From: Aquibacillus kalidii
Lineage (GTDB): Bacteria; Bacillota; Bacilli; Bacillales; Amphibacillaceae
DNA: 64,000 nucleotides
Reading direction: 5' to 3'
Assembly: GCF_014280935.1 (NCBI RefSeq)
Contig: NZ_JACLZI010000062.1
Span: 119,761 to 183,760 of the forward strand
Below, one piece after another: positions 9,201 to 18,203 of this stretch. Every line of letters starts with the position of its first letter. The stretch's first letter is position 1. The notes beneath the pieces are model-generated. The model did no database searches and was not told the DNA's origin. It saw nothing but the letters and a program-made list of their open reading frames with translations. Position numbers and translations under genes: made by a program.

Positions 9201-10141
9201 ATTTGTCCGACATTCGCCTTAGTAGCATCATCATATTGATACCAATTATTTCGAAACTTCTCTGGATTTGTCTCATCCATCGCTGCGACATTTACATCCA
9301 GATTTAATGCTTCTATTTGTTTGCTTACTTCGTTGATCATTTTTGCCTGTGAAGCAGGATCCCAGTGTGATCCTTCTTGTCTTCCTTTTGCTCCCCAATA
9401 ATCGGTGTTTGGCTCATTAACAGGAGAAAGTGTGCTTATATCGATATTCATCTCTGTTTCGAGATGCTCGACTACTCTTGTGAGGTATGTTGCAAAATTT
9501 TGATATTGATCTTGTTGAAGGTTATCTTCTGCAGAATTCCAGTTACCTGATGTAAAGCCACTTTGTGTCATAAAATAAGGTGCAGAGTTAGAAAATGCTT
9601 CAAACGTATCTGCCCCTCGTGTTTGAGCAGCTTTTAGCCACCATTGCTGATTTTTATCTTTATTAAAATTCCAATGCTCAGGATTGGTTGGATCCCACCA
9701 GTCTTCTTGTTCTACCCAATCATCTCCAGCATTGTCTGGTGGAGAAAATTCAGCTGGACGATTCCAATACCCAGGTACCGCTCCCCCTGGACGCATGTAG
9801 GGCTCTGTTTCCGGTGAATCTTGGCCACCAATATTATAGCGAGCAATGTTAAAGTTTAAGCCATCCTCACCAAACAAAGCATCCGCTAATTCATTTCTAA
9901 TTTCATCTGGCCATCCACCAGTTACATTGGCAAACCAAACAAGTGCCGTACCCCATCCATCAAAAGGAGCATGCTGGTAGCTCGGGTCTAATTTAATTGT
10001 TTTGGCTTGATCTTCTGCATTTGACTCTACTGTTGTTTCAGCTGCGACTGTCATAGGCGTAACTAATCCAAATAAAAGAATAGCAATCGACCCTAAAACA
10101 GTTAATTTACTTAATAGATTCCTGAGATGCTTTCTGTACAA
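6224..10141 (-). CDS. Cell-wall-anchored GH30 endo-beta-1,6-galactanase, multidomain
   Basis: A 1305-residue surface enzyme, start TTG behind AAAGGAGTGAG. Domains in order: signal peptide 1-34; GH30 catalytic domain about 45-530 with acid/base E243 in SPVNEPNT and nucleophile E342 in WMSEVDLG; ricin-B-type lectin repeats about 543-676; two Big_4 Ig-like domains about 677-825 (PGKEPVLP, PGKRPNLP); F5/8 discoidin-like domain about 828-970; cadherin-like sandwich about 977-1062; a PPGDG/E-rich wall-spanning linker about 1064-1123; a further beta domain to 1250; sorting signal LPDTA at 1271-1275, hydrophobic span and RRKFKS tail. The GH30 sequence resembles endo-beta-1,6-galactanases acting on type II arabinogalactan side chains. 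LPxTA fits a class D-type rather than LPxTG sortase. It likely feeds galacto-oligosaccharides to the upstream importer operon. Confidence 0.85.
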   Translation of the reverse strand: MYRKHLRNLLSKLTVLGSIAILLFGLVTPMTVAAETTVESNAEDQAKTIKLDPSYQHAPFDGWGTALVWFANVTGGWPDEIRNELADALFGEDGLNFNIARYNIGGQDSPETEPYMRPGGAVPGYWNRPAEFSPPDNAGDDWVEQEDWWDPTNPEHWNFNKDKNQQWWLKAAQTRGADTFEAFSNSAPYFMTQSGFTSGNWNSAEDNLQQDQYQNFATYLTRVVEHLETEMNIDISTLSPVNEPNTDYWGAKGRQEGSHWDPASQAKMINEVSKQIEALNLDVNVAAMDETNPEKFRNNWYQYDDATKANVGQMNVHTYWPGARSAVRDLAKIEDKPLWMSEVDLGPGGIPQDFDNIEPGLALSERITSDLSNLESQAWVLWQAIEDEENMNAEHENMNWGLIQVDFDPEDFSTLEWHENKKYYAMGNYSKFIRPGYQVINADDTNTLAAIDKQGKQVVVVYTNQSESAQPIDIDISGFETIGDTAAATPYVTSATDNIAEKASVKVVDESLSTTVAPKSVTTFVISDVSGVDVDAGVVKEDVAYKLVNKNSGLVLDKKEDQTSVVQENVSRNKVGQEWTFEKVTDGYSNKEMYEIVNTETGNVLTNQDGSVVLAADENLSTQRWILSTNGNEYTFINEASGTLLEVGGQSKEAGAAVSLWQANAGANQTWTIVEVGITSIELQTVWTTPGKEPVLPTSVMATYGDGETVVKPVTWDQIAKESYEAEGQFVVEGSVEGASVKAKATVYVSEIATIQESKVKTIPGKRPNLPETVVAQLHVGAHVTVPVTWEDIDQKLYEDTNKFTVNGSVKGTGVKAVAHVQVLEAGIENLALNTGSEFPKASASFTGEWDHVNNLNDGVKEGSARWTNWDPNSWRENDWVQIDLGEEKEITEVKFTFYDDNGGTRPPESVNLEYWNGSEWIAIPNTELNVEGEDEAVINMTPLTTSMVRANLTAMADACIAIREIELMGIGDTPSLGSNALLDDILINGESLQGFESEKLAYDMELEADATVPSVEVVTHDLFASYELVLPTSLPGKAMINVTSEDEKATKTYEVNFTKAKEEEQPPGDGDGTPGDENEPPGEEQPPGDGEEPPGDGNEPPKDGDETPDEGDETPGEEAPSKEITVELGETIEVHAGTVISINGSNSKITLPDDLPEGTTLLIKKVSADPDGLKQAGDVYDFVFTYPGDDSYHGTFSLSLDYDQESFNSEDVSIYYLNEANDNWEKQGGSAKDGNVTLEVSHFSTYGVFAADVDKSTADSNSNDDEEQPLPDTATNTFNFLLVGLVLLLVGGISMWVVRRKFKS

Positions 10142-10303
10142 TAGATCTCACTCCTTTATTATTCACTTTCTCTACAGCATATGTCTCTCAAAATAGGATA
10201 GCTAGATTAGTAGTAACACTATACGAAACGATAAGTTCAAACACCCCTTTCCTTGACATAAACAGTATCCTTCAGAGACCACCCCCTTTAATCCAAACCA
10301 AAA

Positions 10304-10317
10304 TAAAGCGCTGTCAT
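10304..10317. promoter_or_regulatory. Candidate cre (CcpA) site upstream of the galactanase gene
   Basis: ATAAAGCGCTGTCA matches the cre consensus TGWAANCGNTNWCA at 12 of 14 positions and lies about 165 bp upstream of the GH30 start. Carbon catabolite control is expected for such a gene. Confidence 0.45.
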
Positions 10318-10389
10318 TTGCTTTTATGTAAAGAATGACACAGTTAAGATAAAATCTGCGTCACCTGGTTGCGATAATTTGCTCTGCTC

Positions 10390-10542
10390 TCCATTATCCG
10401 CTCTATTACAACTCAATCTTTGCGGTATTTTTCTCCACTCTCCATTATCTGCTCTATTACAACTCAATCTTTGCGATATTTTTCACCACTCTCCATTATC
10501 TGCTCTATTACAACTGAATCCCTACGAATTCACCAGTTACTG
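10390..10542. repeat. Three tandem copies of a 51-bp repeat
   Basis: The units starting TCCATTATC at 10390, 10441 and 10492 are exactly 51 bp apart and share GCTCTATTACAACTCAATC and TTTGCG-TATTTTTC. The third copy decays after CAACTGAATC. They occupy the gap between the GH42 terminator and the GH30 promoter region. No good coding signal is seen across them. Confidence 0.85.
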
Positions 10543-10582
10543 CACAATCTATCCCTATCGCAAAAATAAAAGCACCTATGTA

Positions 10583-10610
10583 AAAAGGGGAAAGCAATGT
10601 TCCCCCTTTT
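10583..10610 (-). terminator. Terminator of the galactoside importer/GH42 operon
   Basis: AAAAAGGGGAA / TTCCCCCTTTT hairpin just after the GH42 stop, followed on the minus strand by TTTTTACA. It separates the operon from the galactanase gene. Confidence 0.75.
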
Positions 10611-10616
10611 CCAGCC

Positions 10617-12647
10617 TCACCCTTCTGTTAAAATCAAGACACCTCTAGCCTCCAACGAAACCGTTCCTGTCACCTGATTACCTTGAAGTAGCTCTTGATA
10701 TTTTTTATTCCCTAGATCAATCGCCACTTGTTCTTTATTATGATTGAGCACAAACAAGTAAGTCTGTCCGTCCTTCGCTCTTTCCGTTGTCTCGACTCCT
10801 TCTGGTACACGTAAAAGTGGCGAGATTCCCTTCTCTTCACAAATGTTATCCATCAGACCTTGAAGAAAATCACTGTCAGGACTCGAAGCCACATAATACG
10901 CTTTTCCTTTTCCAAACTGATTGGCGGTTACGACTGGCATTCCTTGATAAAAGTCGGACCCATAGGTAGCAAGCACTTCTGCCCCTTCAGAATGAATTAG
11001 ATCAAACAGGAGATTGCAGCTATACTCCCCTTTTAAATTCCCCCAATTTTCCTTCATCACAATTTGATTCGTCTCATCTGGATGTAGCGCATCGATTTCC
11101 TCTGCCCAAATGCCTAACACATTCCGTAGTTCACCTGGGTAACCACCGAGCGTAACTAAATCATTTTCATTCACAATCCCACTAAAGAAAGTAGTCAGGA
11201 ATGTACCACCATTTTCGACAAATGCCTCTACCTTGGCCGCATACCCGCTTTTCACCATATAAAGCACCGGCGCAATCACGACATCGTACTTCGATAAATC
11301 CTCTTCGACTCCAATCATGTCAACCTGGACATTCAGTTTGTACAAGGCATCATAGTATTTATGAACCTCTGACACATAATCTAAAGCAACAGACGGTCCA
11401 CTCGTTAGTTCGGTTGCCCAACGGTTTTCCCAATCATAGACAATCGCAACCTTCGCATTCACACGCGCATCTAATAACGTATCACCTAAGCTTCCTAGTT
11501 CTTGCCCCAATTGTGCAACTTCCTTAAATACTCTCGTATGCTCATTACCAACATGTTCAATCACGGCACCATGGTATTTCTCACAGGCTCCAACAGATCG
11601 TCTTAGTTGGAAATATAAAATCGTATCCGCACCACGCCCAACTGCTTGGTAGCTCCATAAGCGCATCACACCAGGACGTTTTAAGGAATTATACGGCTGC
11701 CAATTTTGTTGACTTGGTGTTTGCTCCATCAACATAAACGGCAATCCACTTTTTAATCCACGCATTAAATCGTGTGTCATTGCTGTAAAACTAACCGGCG
11801 TATCAATCGATGGATAGTTGTCCCAAGACACTACATCCATTTCCTTCGCCCATTTAAAATAATCAAGCATCGGAAACGTTCCCATTAAATTCGTCGTGAT
11901 TGGTGTATTAGGAGTATGCTTTCGAATCGCATTGTACTCTAGCTTATAACAGTCTAGTAAACTGTCAGACATGAACCGGCGATAGTCGATCGAGATGCCC
12001 TGGAAGTCAGAAACCTCCCCTTCTCGTTCCTCGCTCAGGATATTTGGTGCGACGATTTCATCCCACTCATAGAACGTATGACCCCAAAAGCCTGTGTTCC
12101 AAGCCTTGTTGACCGCTTCGATTGTTTCATATTTTTCACGAAGCCATTCACGGAAAGCATCCTGACATTGATCACAATAACAATAGCCTCCATACTCGTT
12201 CGACACGTGCCAGATAAGAACTGCGGGATGGTCTTTGTATCGTTCCGCTAGCTTCTCCGCAATTCGCTCAGCGTATTTTCGGTAAGTAGGACTATTCGGA
12301 CATGAGTTATGTCTGCTACCGAACTTTCTTTTTCTCCCATAAAAATCAACACGTAATACATCTGGATATTTCTTAGCCATCCAAGCTGGATGAGCCGCCG
12401 TACTTGTTGCTAAACACGTGTAAATTCCATTTTCATGGAGTCGATTAATCTTATCGTCTAACCATTCAAAGTTATACGTATCCTCGTCTGGTTGATTTAA
12501 TGCCCAAGAAAACACATTTAATGTGGCAACATCAATCCCTGCAAGCTTAAACATCCGAACATCTTCATCCCAAATTGCAGATGACTCCCACTGCTCCGGA
12601 TTGTAGTCTCCACCATGCCAAATTTTCGGTAACTTATCATTAATCAT
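10617..12647 (-). CDS. GH42 beta-galactosidase
   Basis: A 676-residue intracellular GH42 enzyme with no signal peptide. I choose ATG 12647 (MINDKLPKIW): AAAGGAA lies nine bases before it, whereas the GTG at 12656 would abut it. In the numbering from that GTG, the acid/base is E154 (HVSNEYGG), the nucleophile is E311 (LMEQTPS), and C119, C159, C161 and C164 (CYCDQC) make the zinc cluster seen in this family. The three usual parts are a TIM barrel to about 390, a trimerisation domain and a small C-terminal beta domain. It releases galactose from beta-galacto-oligosaccharides, like GanA of Bacillus. Last gene of the ABC importer operon, about 100 bp after the GH36 gene. Confidence 0.93.
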   Translation of the reverse strand: MINDKLPKIWHGGDYNPEQWESSAIWDEDVRMFKLAGIDVATLNVFSWALNQPDEDTYNFEWLDDKINRLHENGIYTCLATSTAAHPAWMAKKYPDVLRVDFYGRKRKFGSRHNSCPNSPTYRKYAERIAEKLAERYKDHPAVLIWHVSNEYGGYCYCDQCQDAFREWLREKYETIEAVNKAWNTGFWGHTFYEWDEIVAPNILSEEREGEVSDFQGISIDYRRFMSDSLLDCYKLEYNAIRKHTPNTPITTNLMGTFPMLDYFKWAKEMDVVSWDNYPSIDTPVSFTAMTHDLMRGLKSGLPFMLMEQTPSQQNWQPYNSLKRPGVMRLWSYQAVGRGADTILYFQLRRSVGACEKYHGAVIEHVGNEHTRVFKEVAQLGQELGSLGDTLLDARVNAKVAIVYDWENRWATELTSGPSVALDYVSEVHKYYDALYKLNVQVDMIGVEEDLSKYDVVIAPVLYMVKSGYAAKVEAFVENGGTFLTTFFSGIVNENDLVTLGGYPGELRNVLGIWAEEIDALHPDETNQIVMKENWGNLKGEYSCNLLFDLIHSEGAEVLATYGSDFYQGMPVVTANQFGKGKAYYVASSPDSDFLQGLMDNICEEKGISPLLRVPEGVETTERAKDGQTYLFVLNHNKEQVAIDLGNKKYQELLQGNQVTGTVSLEARGVLILTEG

Positions 12648-12742
12648 AAATGCCACTTCCTTTCTCGATTTTCATTACTAGCCAAGCACTAACTAATTGA
12701 ATAGATTCTTCTATCACCCTATATTCTTATGTTTACTCTCCT

Positions 12743-14953
12743 CTACACCTTTGTCACCTTAAATATGGTAGAGGAAAAGTCGCCAACGAAGGAATCTGAT
12801 AAATATTTTTCAAGCTGAATACCAGCGTTCATTAACTCATCACCATAAAATGTCGTTTCTATTTCATTAATACGATACTCGTAGTTTGGATCTAGTCCAG
12901 CTAGAATTAGTCTCTTAAACCCAGGATTAGGATCAGCTAACACTTGGTAATACCCAACTAACGCTTCTGTCTTATCCTCTGAAACAACCATCCAACTAGT
13001 TTCATTGCTGTTGACTACAAACGGGCTTGTTAGTCTGTAAAATTCTCCTGTTTGAATTAAGCCTCGATTTTCCTTATAAAATGCTGTTTGCTTCCTAACT
13101 TGCGCCTTTTCCTTCTCAGTCATTTTTGTTATATCTAGTTCATAGCCAAATGTACCGAAATAGGCCACGTTTGCTCTCGTTTCGAGGCTTGTTATTCTAC
13201 CTACTTGATGATTAGGAACAGCGGAAACATGGGCACCCATCGCACTAATCGGATAGACCATCGACGTACCATATTGAATTTTTAAACGTTCTACAGCATC
13301 TGTGTCATCACTCGTCCAACCTTGTGGGGCGTAGTAAAGCATTCCCGGATCGAAACGACACCCACCACTTGCACACGACTCAAATAGAATATGTGGGAAA
13401 TCAGCTATTAGTCGTTCATATAGCTGGTAGACACCTAAAATATAGCGGTGAGCCACCTCCTTTTGTCGATTGGCAGGTAATGACAGAGAACCGATCTCTG
13501 TCATAAAGCGATTCATATCCCACTTCACATAGGAAATTGGTGCTTCCCTTAACGTCTTTGCCATTAGCTCATAAATATAATCGACAACCTCTTGACGGGA
13601 AAAATCTAAGACATACTGATTTCTACCATGAGATAGCTTGCGTTCTGGTCGATGAATAACCCAATCAGGATGCGCTTCATAAAGCTCACTCACCTTCGAA
13701 ACCATTTCAGGCTCGAACCAAAGGCCAAAGTCTAATCCTAACGCAGTTATTTTCTTTGCAAGACCTTCTATACCATTTGGCAATTTACGTTTATTAACAA
13801 ACCAATCCCCTAGTGATGTTGTGTCATCATCTCGCTTCCCAAACCAACCATCATCAAGAACAAATAACTCCACACCTAGCTCTTTTGACTGCTCTGCAAT
13901 CTCGACTATTTTCTGTTCATCAAACTGGAAATACGTTGCTTCCCAGTTATTTATTAATATTGGTCGCTCCTGATCACGCCATCTCCCTCGTGCAAGCCTA
14001 GTGCGATACAGCTTGTGGTAAACCTGACTCATCCCATTTAATCCATTATTCGAATAAACCATGACTACTTCTGGTGCTTGAAAGCTTTCTCCCTTTGTGA
14101 GCAACCAATTAAAATCAAACGGATTAATTCCGATCATTACTCGACTAACATCATAGTGATCAACCTCTACCTGTGCCAGAAAATTTCCACTATAAACGAG
14201 ACTAAAGCCGTAAACATCCCCATGCGTTTCTGTTGTCTCTGGCCTTTTTAACGCTAAAAACGGGTTATGTTGAGAACTACTCGTTCCTCTTGCACTACTT
14301 ATACTCTGTATCCCTGGGACAAGCTGTCTCTCCTTCATATGCCTTTCTCTTGCCCAGGCACCTGACAGCTGCAGCATCTCAAAATTAGAATCTGGCAAAT
14401 CGACACTTGCACTCATTACTCTTGTAAGATTAACCGGCTCATTTCCATGATTGATAAATGTTACAGATCTAGTAATCGCATCTAATGACTCAAATACACT
14501 ATAGGAAAGCTTCATTTCTACGTTGATCACAGCATCTAGTAAGGAGATTTCTAGTGTAGTAGCTTCTTCCTCCCTTTCTACATACGTTGCTGGTAAGCCT
14601 TCTAGCTGCTTTTTCCCTTTATAAACACAATGCGTGTTGTATTCAAAATTAGTCGTTCTACTCCCGTTTTCTTGTAACAATTGAAAAGCAGGTTCTCTGA
14701 AATCGGTGTTTCCAAACGTTGGATATTCCTGTTTAATCAAATCCAACGAAAATTCCAAGTTTCCTTCATACTCATAATTCGTGTTCGGTCTATGGGAAAC
14801 ATGATACAGGCGTTCAAATGAGTCTCGGTGTCTCAGCCTTTTCCCATAATAGATCTGTCCCAATTGGTTATTTTCTAATCGTTTAAAAATATAACTAACA
14901 TTCTTCGTTTGCAGATGGAACTCGTTTGTTTGGTTATTAAAATGAATCGTCAT
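12743..14953 (-). CDS. GH36 alpha-galactosidase
   Basis: A 736-residue GH36 enzyme. ATG 14953 is preferred over the upstream TTG because GAGGGGG lies five bases before it. An N-terminal beta-supersandwich (to about 320) is followed by a TIM barrel with nucleophile D479 (YVKWDMNR) and acid/base D549 (WTSDDTD); ESCASGGCRFD and LFVLDDGWFGKR are also family signatures. The length and catalytic positions agree with tetrameric Bacillus-type AgaA/RafA enzymes. It lacks a signal peptide, so it cleaves alpha-1,6-galactosides inside the cell after import. It sits between the permease genes and the GH42 gene in one transcription unit. Confidence 0.93.
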   Translation of the reverse strand: MTIHFNNQTNEFHLQTKNVSYIFKRLENNQLGQIYYGKRLRHRDSFERLYHVSHRPNTNYEYEGNLEFSLDLIKQEYPTFGNTDFREPAFQLLQENGSRTTNFEYNTHCVYKGKKQLEGLPATYVEREEEATTLEISLLDAVINVEMKLSYSVFESLDAITRSVTFINHGNEPVNLTRVMSASVDLPDSNFEMLQLSGAWARERHMKERQLVPGIQSISSARGTSSSQHNPFLALKRPETTETHGDVYGFSLVYSGNFLAQVEVDHYDVSRVMIGINPFDFNWLLTKGESFQAPEVVMVYSNNGLNGMSQVYHKLYRTRLARGRWRDQERPILINNWEATYFQFDEQKIVEIAEQSKELGVELFVLDDGWFGKRDDDTTSLGDWFVNKRKLPNGIEGLAKKITALGLDFGLWFEPEMVSKVSELYEAHPDWVIHRPERKLSHGRNQYVLDFSRQEVVDYIYELMAKTLREAPISYVKWDMNRFMTEIGSLSLPANRQKEVAHRYILGVYQLYERLIADFPHILFESCASGGCRFDPGMLYYAPQGWTSDDTDAVERLKIQYGTSMVYPISAMGAHVSAVPNHQVGRITSLETRANVAYFGTFGYELDITKMTEKEKAQVRKQTAFYKENRGLIQTGEFYRLTSPFVVNSNETSWMVVSEDKTEALVGYYQVLADPNPGFKRLILAGLDPNYEYRINEIETTFYGDELMNAGIQLEKYLSDSFVGDFSSTIFKVTKV

Positions 14954-14990
14954 AAAATCCCCCTCAAAGTAACACAATGAATCGTCGTGC

Positions 14991-15818
14991 TTATCCTTTC
15001 ACTGATCCCATCATACCTGCAACAAAGTGCTTTTGCATAATGAAGAAGACAATCGCTGTCGGTAATGTAGCAATCACGATAGCTGTCATAATCACACCAT
15101 AATCTGGTGCGTAACTTGAACCGAGGTTAGAGATAAGCAGCGGAATCGTTCTCTTCTCAGGTGATTGCAAGATTACTAGTGGCCATAAATAGTTATTCCA
15201 GCTATTCATAAAGGCGATAATCGCCGCAGCTGCATACGTTGTTTTCATCGTTGGTACGTATATACGGAAAAAGATACCGAGCTCACTTAATCCATCAATT
15301 CTTCCAGCTTCAATCAATTCCTTTTGGAACATTTTCGTATTTTGACGGAAGAAAAAGATAAAGAATGCTGTCGTTACAGTCGGTAAGATTGCTGCAGCTA
15401 ATGTATCAATCCCGATCCAAGGCATCGTATCGGATACTCCACCAAACAGACGATATAACGGAATCATAATCGCAGCAAACGGAATCATCATAGACACTAA
15501 CAAAATCGTAAACGCGATATCTTTCCCACGGCTGCGATACATCTCGAATCCATAGCCAGCCAAGGAAGCAATTAACAAGGTTAATACAGTCGTAATTACC
15601 GCTATAATTGTTGAATTCACAAATGCCGGCACCATATCTACCGTTGCAAATAATTCTTTAATATTGGCAAAGAGGTGTGTGCCAGGTAGCAGTTTACCTT
15701 GTGTAACATCCACTGATTTATTGGTCATGCTGACGAGCATCCATAGAAATGGAAAGATAGATACAATCGCCGCTACACTTAAGAAGCAATACGTTGCTAT
15801 TCTTTTTATCTTCTTCAT
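14991..15818 (-). CDS. Sugar ABC transporter permease, MalG type
   Basis: A 275-residue inner permease with six predicted membrane spans and the EAA loop EAGRIDGLSELGIFFRIYVP near residue 180, which contacts the ATPase. Its ATG overlaps the stop of the MalF-type gene by four bases. CUT1 family by size and pairing. The GH36/GH42 neighbours point to galacto-oligosaccharide import. No ATPase gene lies in the operon, so a shared MsmK/MsmX-type ATPase must be encoded elsewhere. Confidence 0.93.
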   Translation of the reverse strand: MKKIKRIATYCFLSVAAIVSIFPFLWMLVSMTNKSVDVTQGKLLPGTHLFANIKELFATVDMVPAFVNSTIIAVITTVLTLLIASLAGYGFEMYRSRGKDIAFTILLVSMMIPFAAIMIPLYRLFGGVSDTMPWIGIDTLAAAILPTVTTAFFIFFFRQNTKMFQKELIEAGRIDGLSELGIFFRIYVPTMKTTYAAAAIIAFMNSWNNYLWPLVILQSPEKRTIPLLISNLGSSYAPDYGVIMTAIVIATLPTAIVFFIMQKHFVAGMMGSVKG

Positions 15819-16732
15819 TTGTCGTCACCTGCCACTTTAAACTGAATAATAGATAAGACTACGATCAAAATCACGACAACATAAGATACCGTTGCGGCAT
15901 ACCCAAAGTCAGGCGTATATTTAAAGGAAAGGTTGTAAATATATTGAGAGATCGATAGTGTTGCGTTTCCTGGGCCGCCTTGTGTAATATTCATTACCTC
16001 ATCAAAAATTTGAAGTGTACCTATCGTCGAGGTAATCGATGTAAATAAAATAATTGGTTTTAATAGTGGAACAGTAATTTTAAAGAACTGCTGAATCGAC
16101 GATGCTCCATCCATTTTTGCTGATTCATAAATAGATCGATCAATATTTTGCAATGCTGATAAATAAAAGATCATATTATAACCAGTCCATCTCCACGTAA
16201 TCGCCATGATAATCGTCACCTTTGCCCAAAACGGATCTGTTAGCCACTGAATCGGCTCTTGTAAAAGATGTAGGTTCATTAAAAACTTATTGACCATTCC
16301 ATCTGTCGCAAACAAATATTTAAAAATAACAGAGTAAGCAACCAATGACGTTACACAGGGTAAGAATATCGCCGTTCGGAAGAATCCTTTGAACTTAAGC
16401 GTTGCATCATTTAACAAAACAGAAAAGACCATAGCAAGGACGATCATAATTGGCACCTGTACAATTAAAAACGTAAACGTATTCGTAATCGCAGCGATAA
16501 AGCTCGGATCATTAAATAGTCGAGCATAATTGTCGAACCCGGTATAGGTAAGGTTTGCACCTGCCCCTGATTGAAAAGACAAAATAAAGGCCTGGATCAT
16601 TGGATAAAAGTAAAATAAACAAATGGCTAAAATGGCGATAATCGTAAATAACCAGCCCACACCATTTTTCCTCCAAAAAAACCGGAAGCTACTTTTCTTC
16701 AATGGCGTACCACTTGATTTAGAAAGTTGCAT
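15815..16732 (-). CDS. Sugar ABC transporter permease, MalF type
   Basis: A 305-residue permease with six membrane spans after a basic N-terminus (KKSSFRFFWRKN) and the EAA loop ESAKMDGASSIQQFFKITVP. Start ATG behind AAAGGGGTG. It forms the heterodimeric channel with the overlapping MalG-type gene. A strong hairpin separates it from the upstream binding-protein gene, a common device for making more binding protein than permease. Confidence 0.93.
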   Translation of the reverse strand: MQLSKSSGTPLKKSSFRFFWRKNGVGWLFTIIAILAICLFYFYPMIQAFILSFQSGAGANLTYTGFDNYARLFNDPSFIAAITNTFTFLIVQVPIMIVLAMVFSVLLNDATLKFKGFFRTAIFLPCVTSLVAYSVIFKYLFATDGMVNKFLMNLHLLQEPIQWLTDPFWAKVTIIMAITWRWTGYNMIFYLSALQNIDRSIYESAKMDGASSIQQFFKITVPLLKPIILFTSITSTIGTLQIFDEVMNITQGGPGNATLSISQYIYNLSFKYTPDFGYAATVSYVVVILIVVLSIIQFKVAGDDK

Positions 16733-16761
16733 GATGCTCTACACCCCTTTATAGAAAAATG

Positions 16762-16802
16762 CCGAGGGTATCACCTGTTAAAAGCGGGTGAGATACCCTC
16801 GG
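16762..16802 (-). terminator. Intra-operon stem-loop between binding protein and permease genes
   Basis: CCGAGGGTATC and GATACCCTCGG form an 11-bp GC-rich stem without a long T-run, so it is probably a partial terminator or mRNA-stabilising element, not a full stop. Confidence 0.7.
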
Positions 16803-16824
16803 AACTATTATTTGGTACTAGCAA

Positions 16825-18129
16825 TTATTTCACTTGCGCTTCTGCTTGTGTTTGGGCATCTTTTAAGACTTGGTCTAAGTCTTTGCCATTCAAATAATTC
16901 TGCATTTCAGCTATAAGAATATCTTCGATTGCATAGGTGTGCATCCCATAGTTAACTCCTGGAATCTCTTTCGTCCACTCAGAAAAATCTGAAATGATCT
17001 TTTGGCCACCGAAGAACTCATCTGCAGCATTGTACGCGTCGCCTTCCGCTGCAGGCTTATAAGTACCAATCGCACCAATTTCTGTAACAAGATTTTGATA
17101 GAATTCTGTGTTAGAACCAAACGTATCAGCAAGGAATTCAGCCGCAGCTTCTTTTCCATCTACATTTAATACGTACCATGAGCTACCACCTAAGTTAGAT
17201 GCATTAACAGCTCCATCAATTGATAATTTTGGTGGTGGAACAACTGCCCATTTTCCAGATTGGTCTGCTGAAGCTTTCACACTAGGTGTTATCCAGTTAC
17301 CTGTTGGTACAGAAGCAACTTCACCTGAGTTGAATGCCCCAACAAATTGACTCCAATCCGATACAACTTTTACTGTATCTGATTCCATTAATTCTTTATA
17401 AATCTCAAAAGCTTCTTTCAACGCCTCATTATTAGCTAAGTGAGGTGTTGAACCATCTTCATCTAAATACCAAGAACCAGCCGTTTGAATCATCATACGA
17501 AGCTGAGCTAAATCGTTTGGATCTAGGGTTAACATACTTTTCCCTGTTGCTTTTTTCACTGCTTTTGCAACTTCGATGTATTCTTTCCACGTAATATTCG
17601 TTACATCTTCCACCGTATAACCTGCTTCTTCTAAATAGTCAGTACGCACATATAAACCAGCTACACCTGAATCAAAAGGTAAACCGTACTGTTCACCATC
17701 TAAACTAGTTGTTGCGACTTTATAATCGGCAAAATCATCTGGATTAAAGTAGTCTGAAATCGGGACAAATGAATCTGGGTATGCTTGTAAAAAACTTTGT
17801 GCGCGATAATCTTCAATTAACACAATATTTGGCATTCCTTTTGTTGTCCCAGAACTAAGACCTGTATTCAATTTTTGAATAATATCATCTTGTGCATTTT
17901 CAATGACTTCGACTTCCACATCCCCAGTGTAAGCCTCTTTTGCTAGATCAAGCGCTGCAATATTGAAGTTTGGATCCCATGCCCAAACTGTAATTTTGTC
18001 AGTACTTGCAGCTTCTTTACCAGTATCTTCCCCTCCATCAGTATCCCCACTCGAATCGTCAGATGAGGAACATGCTGCAAGGATCAAAATAAACATTGCA
18101 GTAAATAAAAATAATAACTTCTTCTTCAT
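16825..18129 (-). CDS. Sugar ABC transporter solute-binding lipoprotein
   Basis: A 434-residue extracellular binding protein. ATG 18129 (MKKKLLFLF) lies eight bases after GGGGG and is preferred to the TTG at 18135. Lipobox LAAC puts the lipidated cysteine at residue 20, followed by a Ser/Asp/Gly linker. The mature part fits the CUT1 family 1 binding proteins (KITVWAWDPNFN at the start, GSSWYVLNVDGKEAAAEFL later). First gene of the galactoside importer operon. A near-perfect cre site lies about 30 bp upstream. A YesMN-like two-component system is encoded just upstream on the same strand, as is typical for regulation of such binding proteins. Confidence 0.92.
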   Translation of the reverse strand: MKKKLLFLFTAMFILILAACSSSDDSSGDTDGGEDTGKEAASTDKITVWAWDPNFNIAALDLAKEAYTGDVEVEVIENAQDDIIQKLNTGLSSGTTKGMPNIVLIEDYRAQSFLQAYPDSFVPISDYFNPDDFADYKVATTSLDGEQYGLPFDSGVAGLYVRTDYLEEAGYTVEDVTNITWKEYIEVAKAVKKATGKSMLTLDPNDLAQLRMMIQTAGSWYLDEDGSTPHLANNEALKEAFEIYKELMESDTVKVVSDWSQFVGAFNSGEVASVPTGNWITPSVKASADQSGKWAVVPPPKLSIDGAVNASNLGGSSWYVLNVDGKEAAAEFLADTFGSNTEFYQNLVTEIGAIGTYKPAAEGDAYNAADEFFGGQKIISDFSEWTKEIPGVNYGMHTYAIEDILIAEMQNYLNGKDLDQVLKDAQTQAEAQVK

Positions 18130-18157
18130 TAACAAAACCCCCTATATTTTTATTTAA

Positions 18158-18171
18158 TGTAAGCGTTTACT
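18158..18171. promoter_or_regulatory. cre (CcpA) site upstream of the galactoside importer operon
   Basis: TGTAAGCGTTTACT matches the consensus TGWAANCGNTNWCA at 13 of 14 positions and lies about 30 bp from the binding-protein start, where bound CcpA would block transcription. A LacI-family operator would look similar, but no LacI gene is near. Confidence 0.7.
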
Positions 18172-18203
18172 AACTTACACTTTGTAGTATATCACTGTAA
18201 AAA

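Noticed and set aside
10379..10648. Plus-strand ORF of 89 codons over the 51-bp repeats
   Set aside because: 51 is divisible by three, so the repeats keep one frame open. No ribosome site and it runs into the end of the GH42 gene on the other strand.
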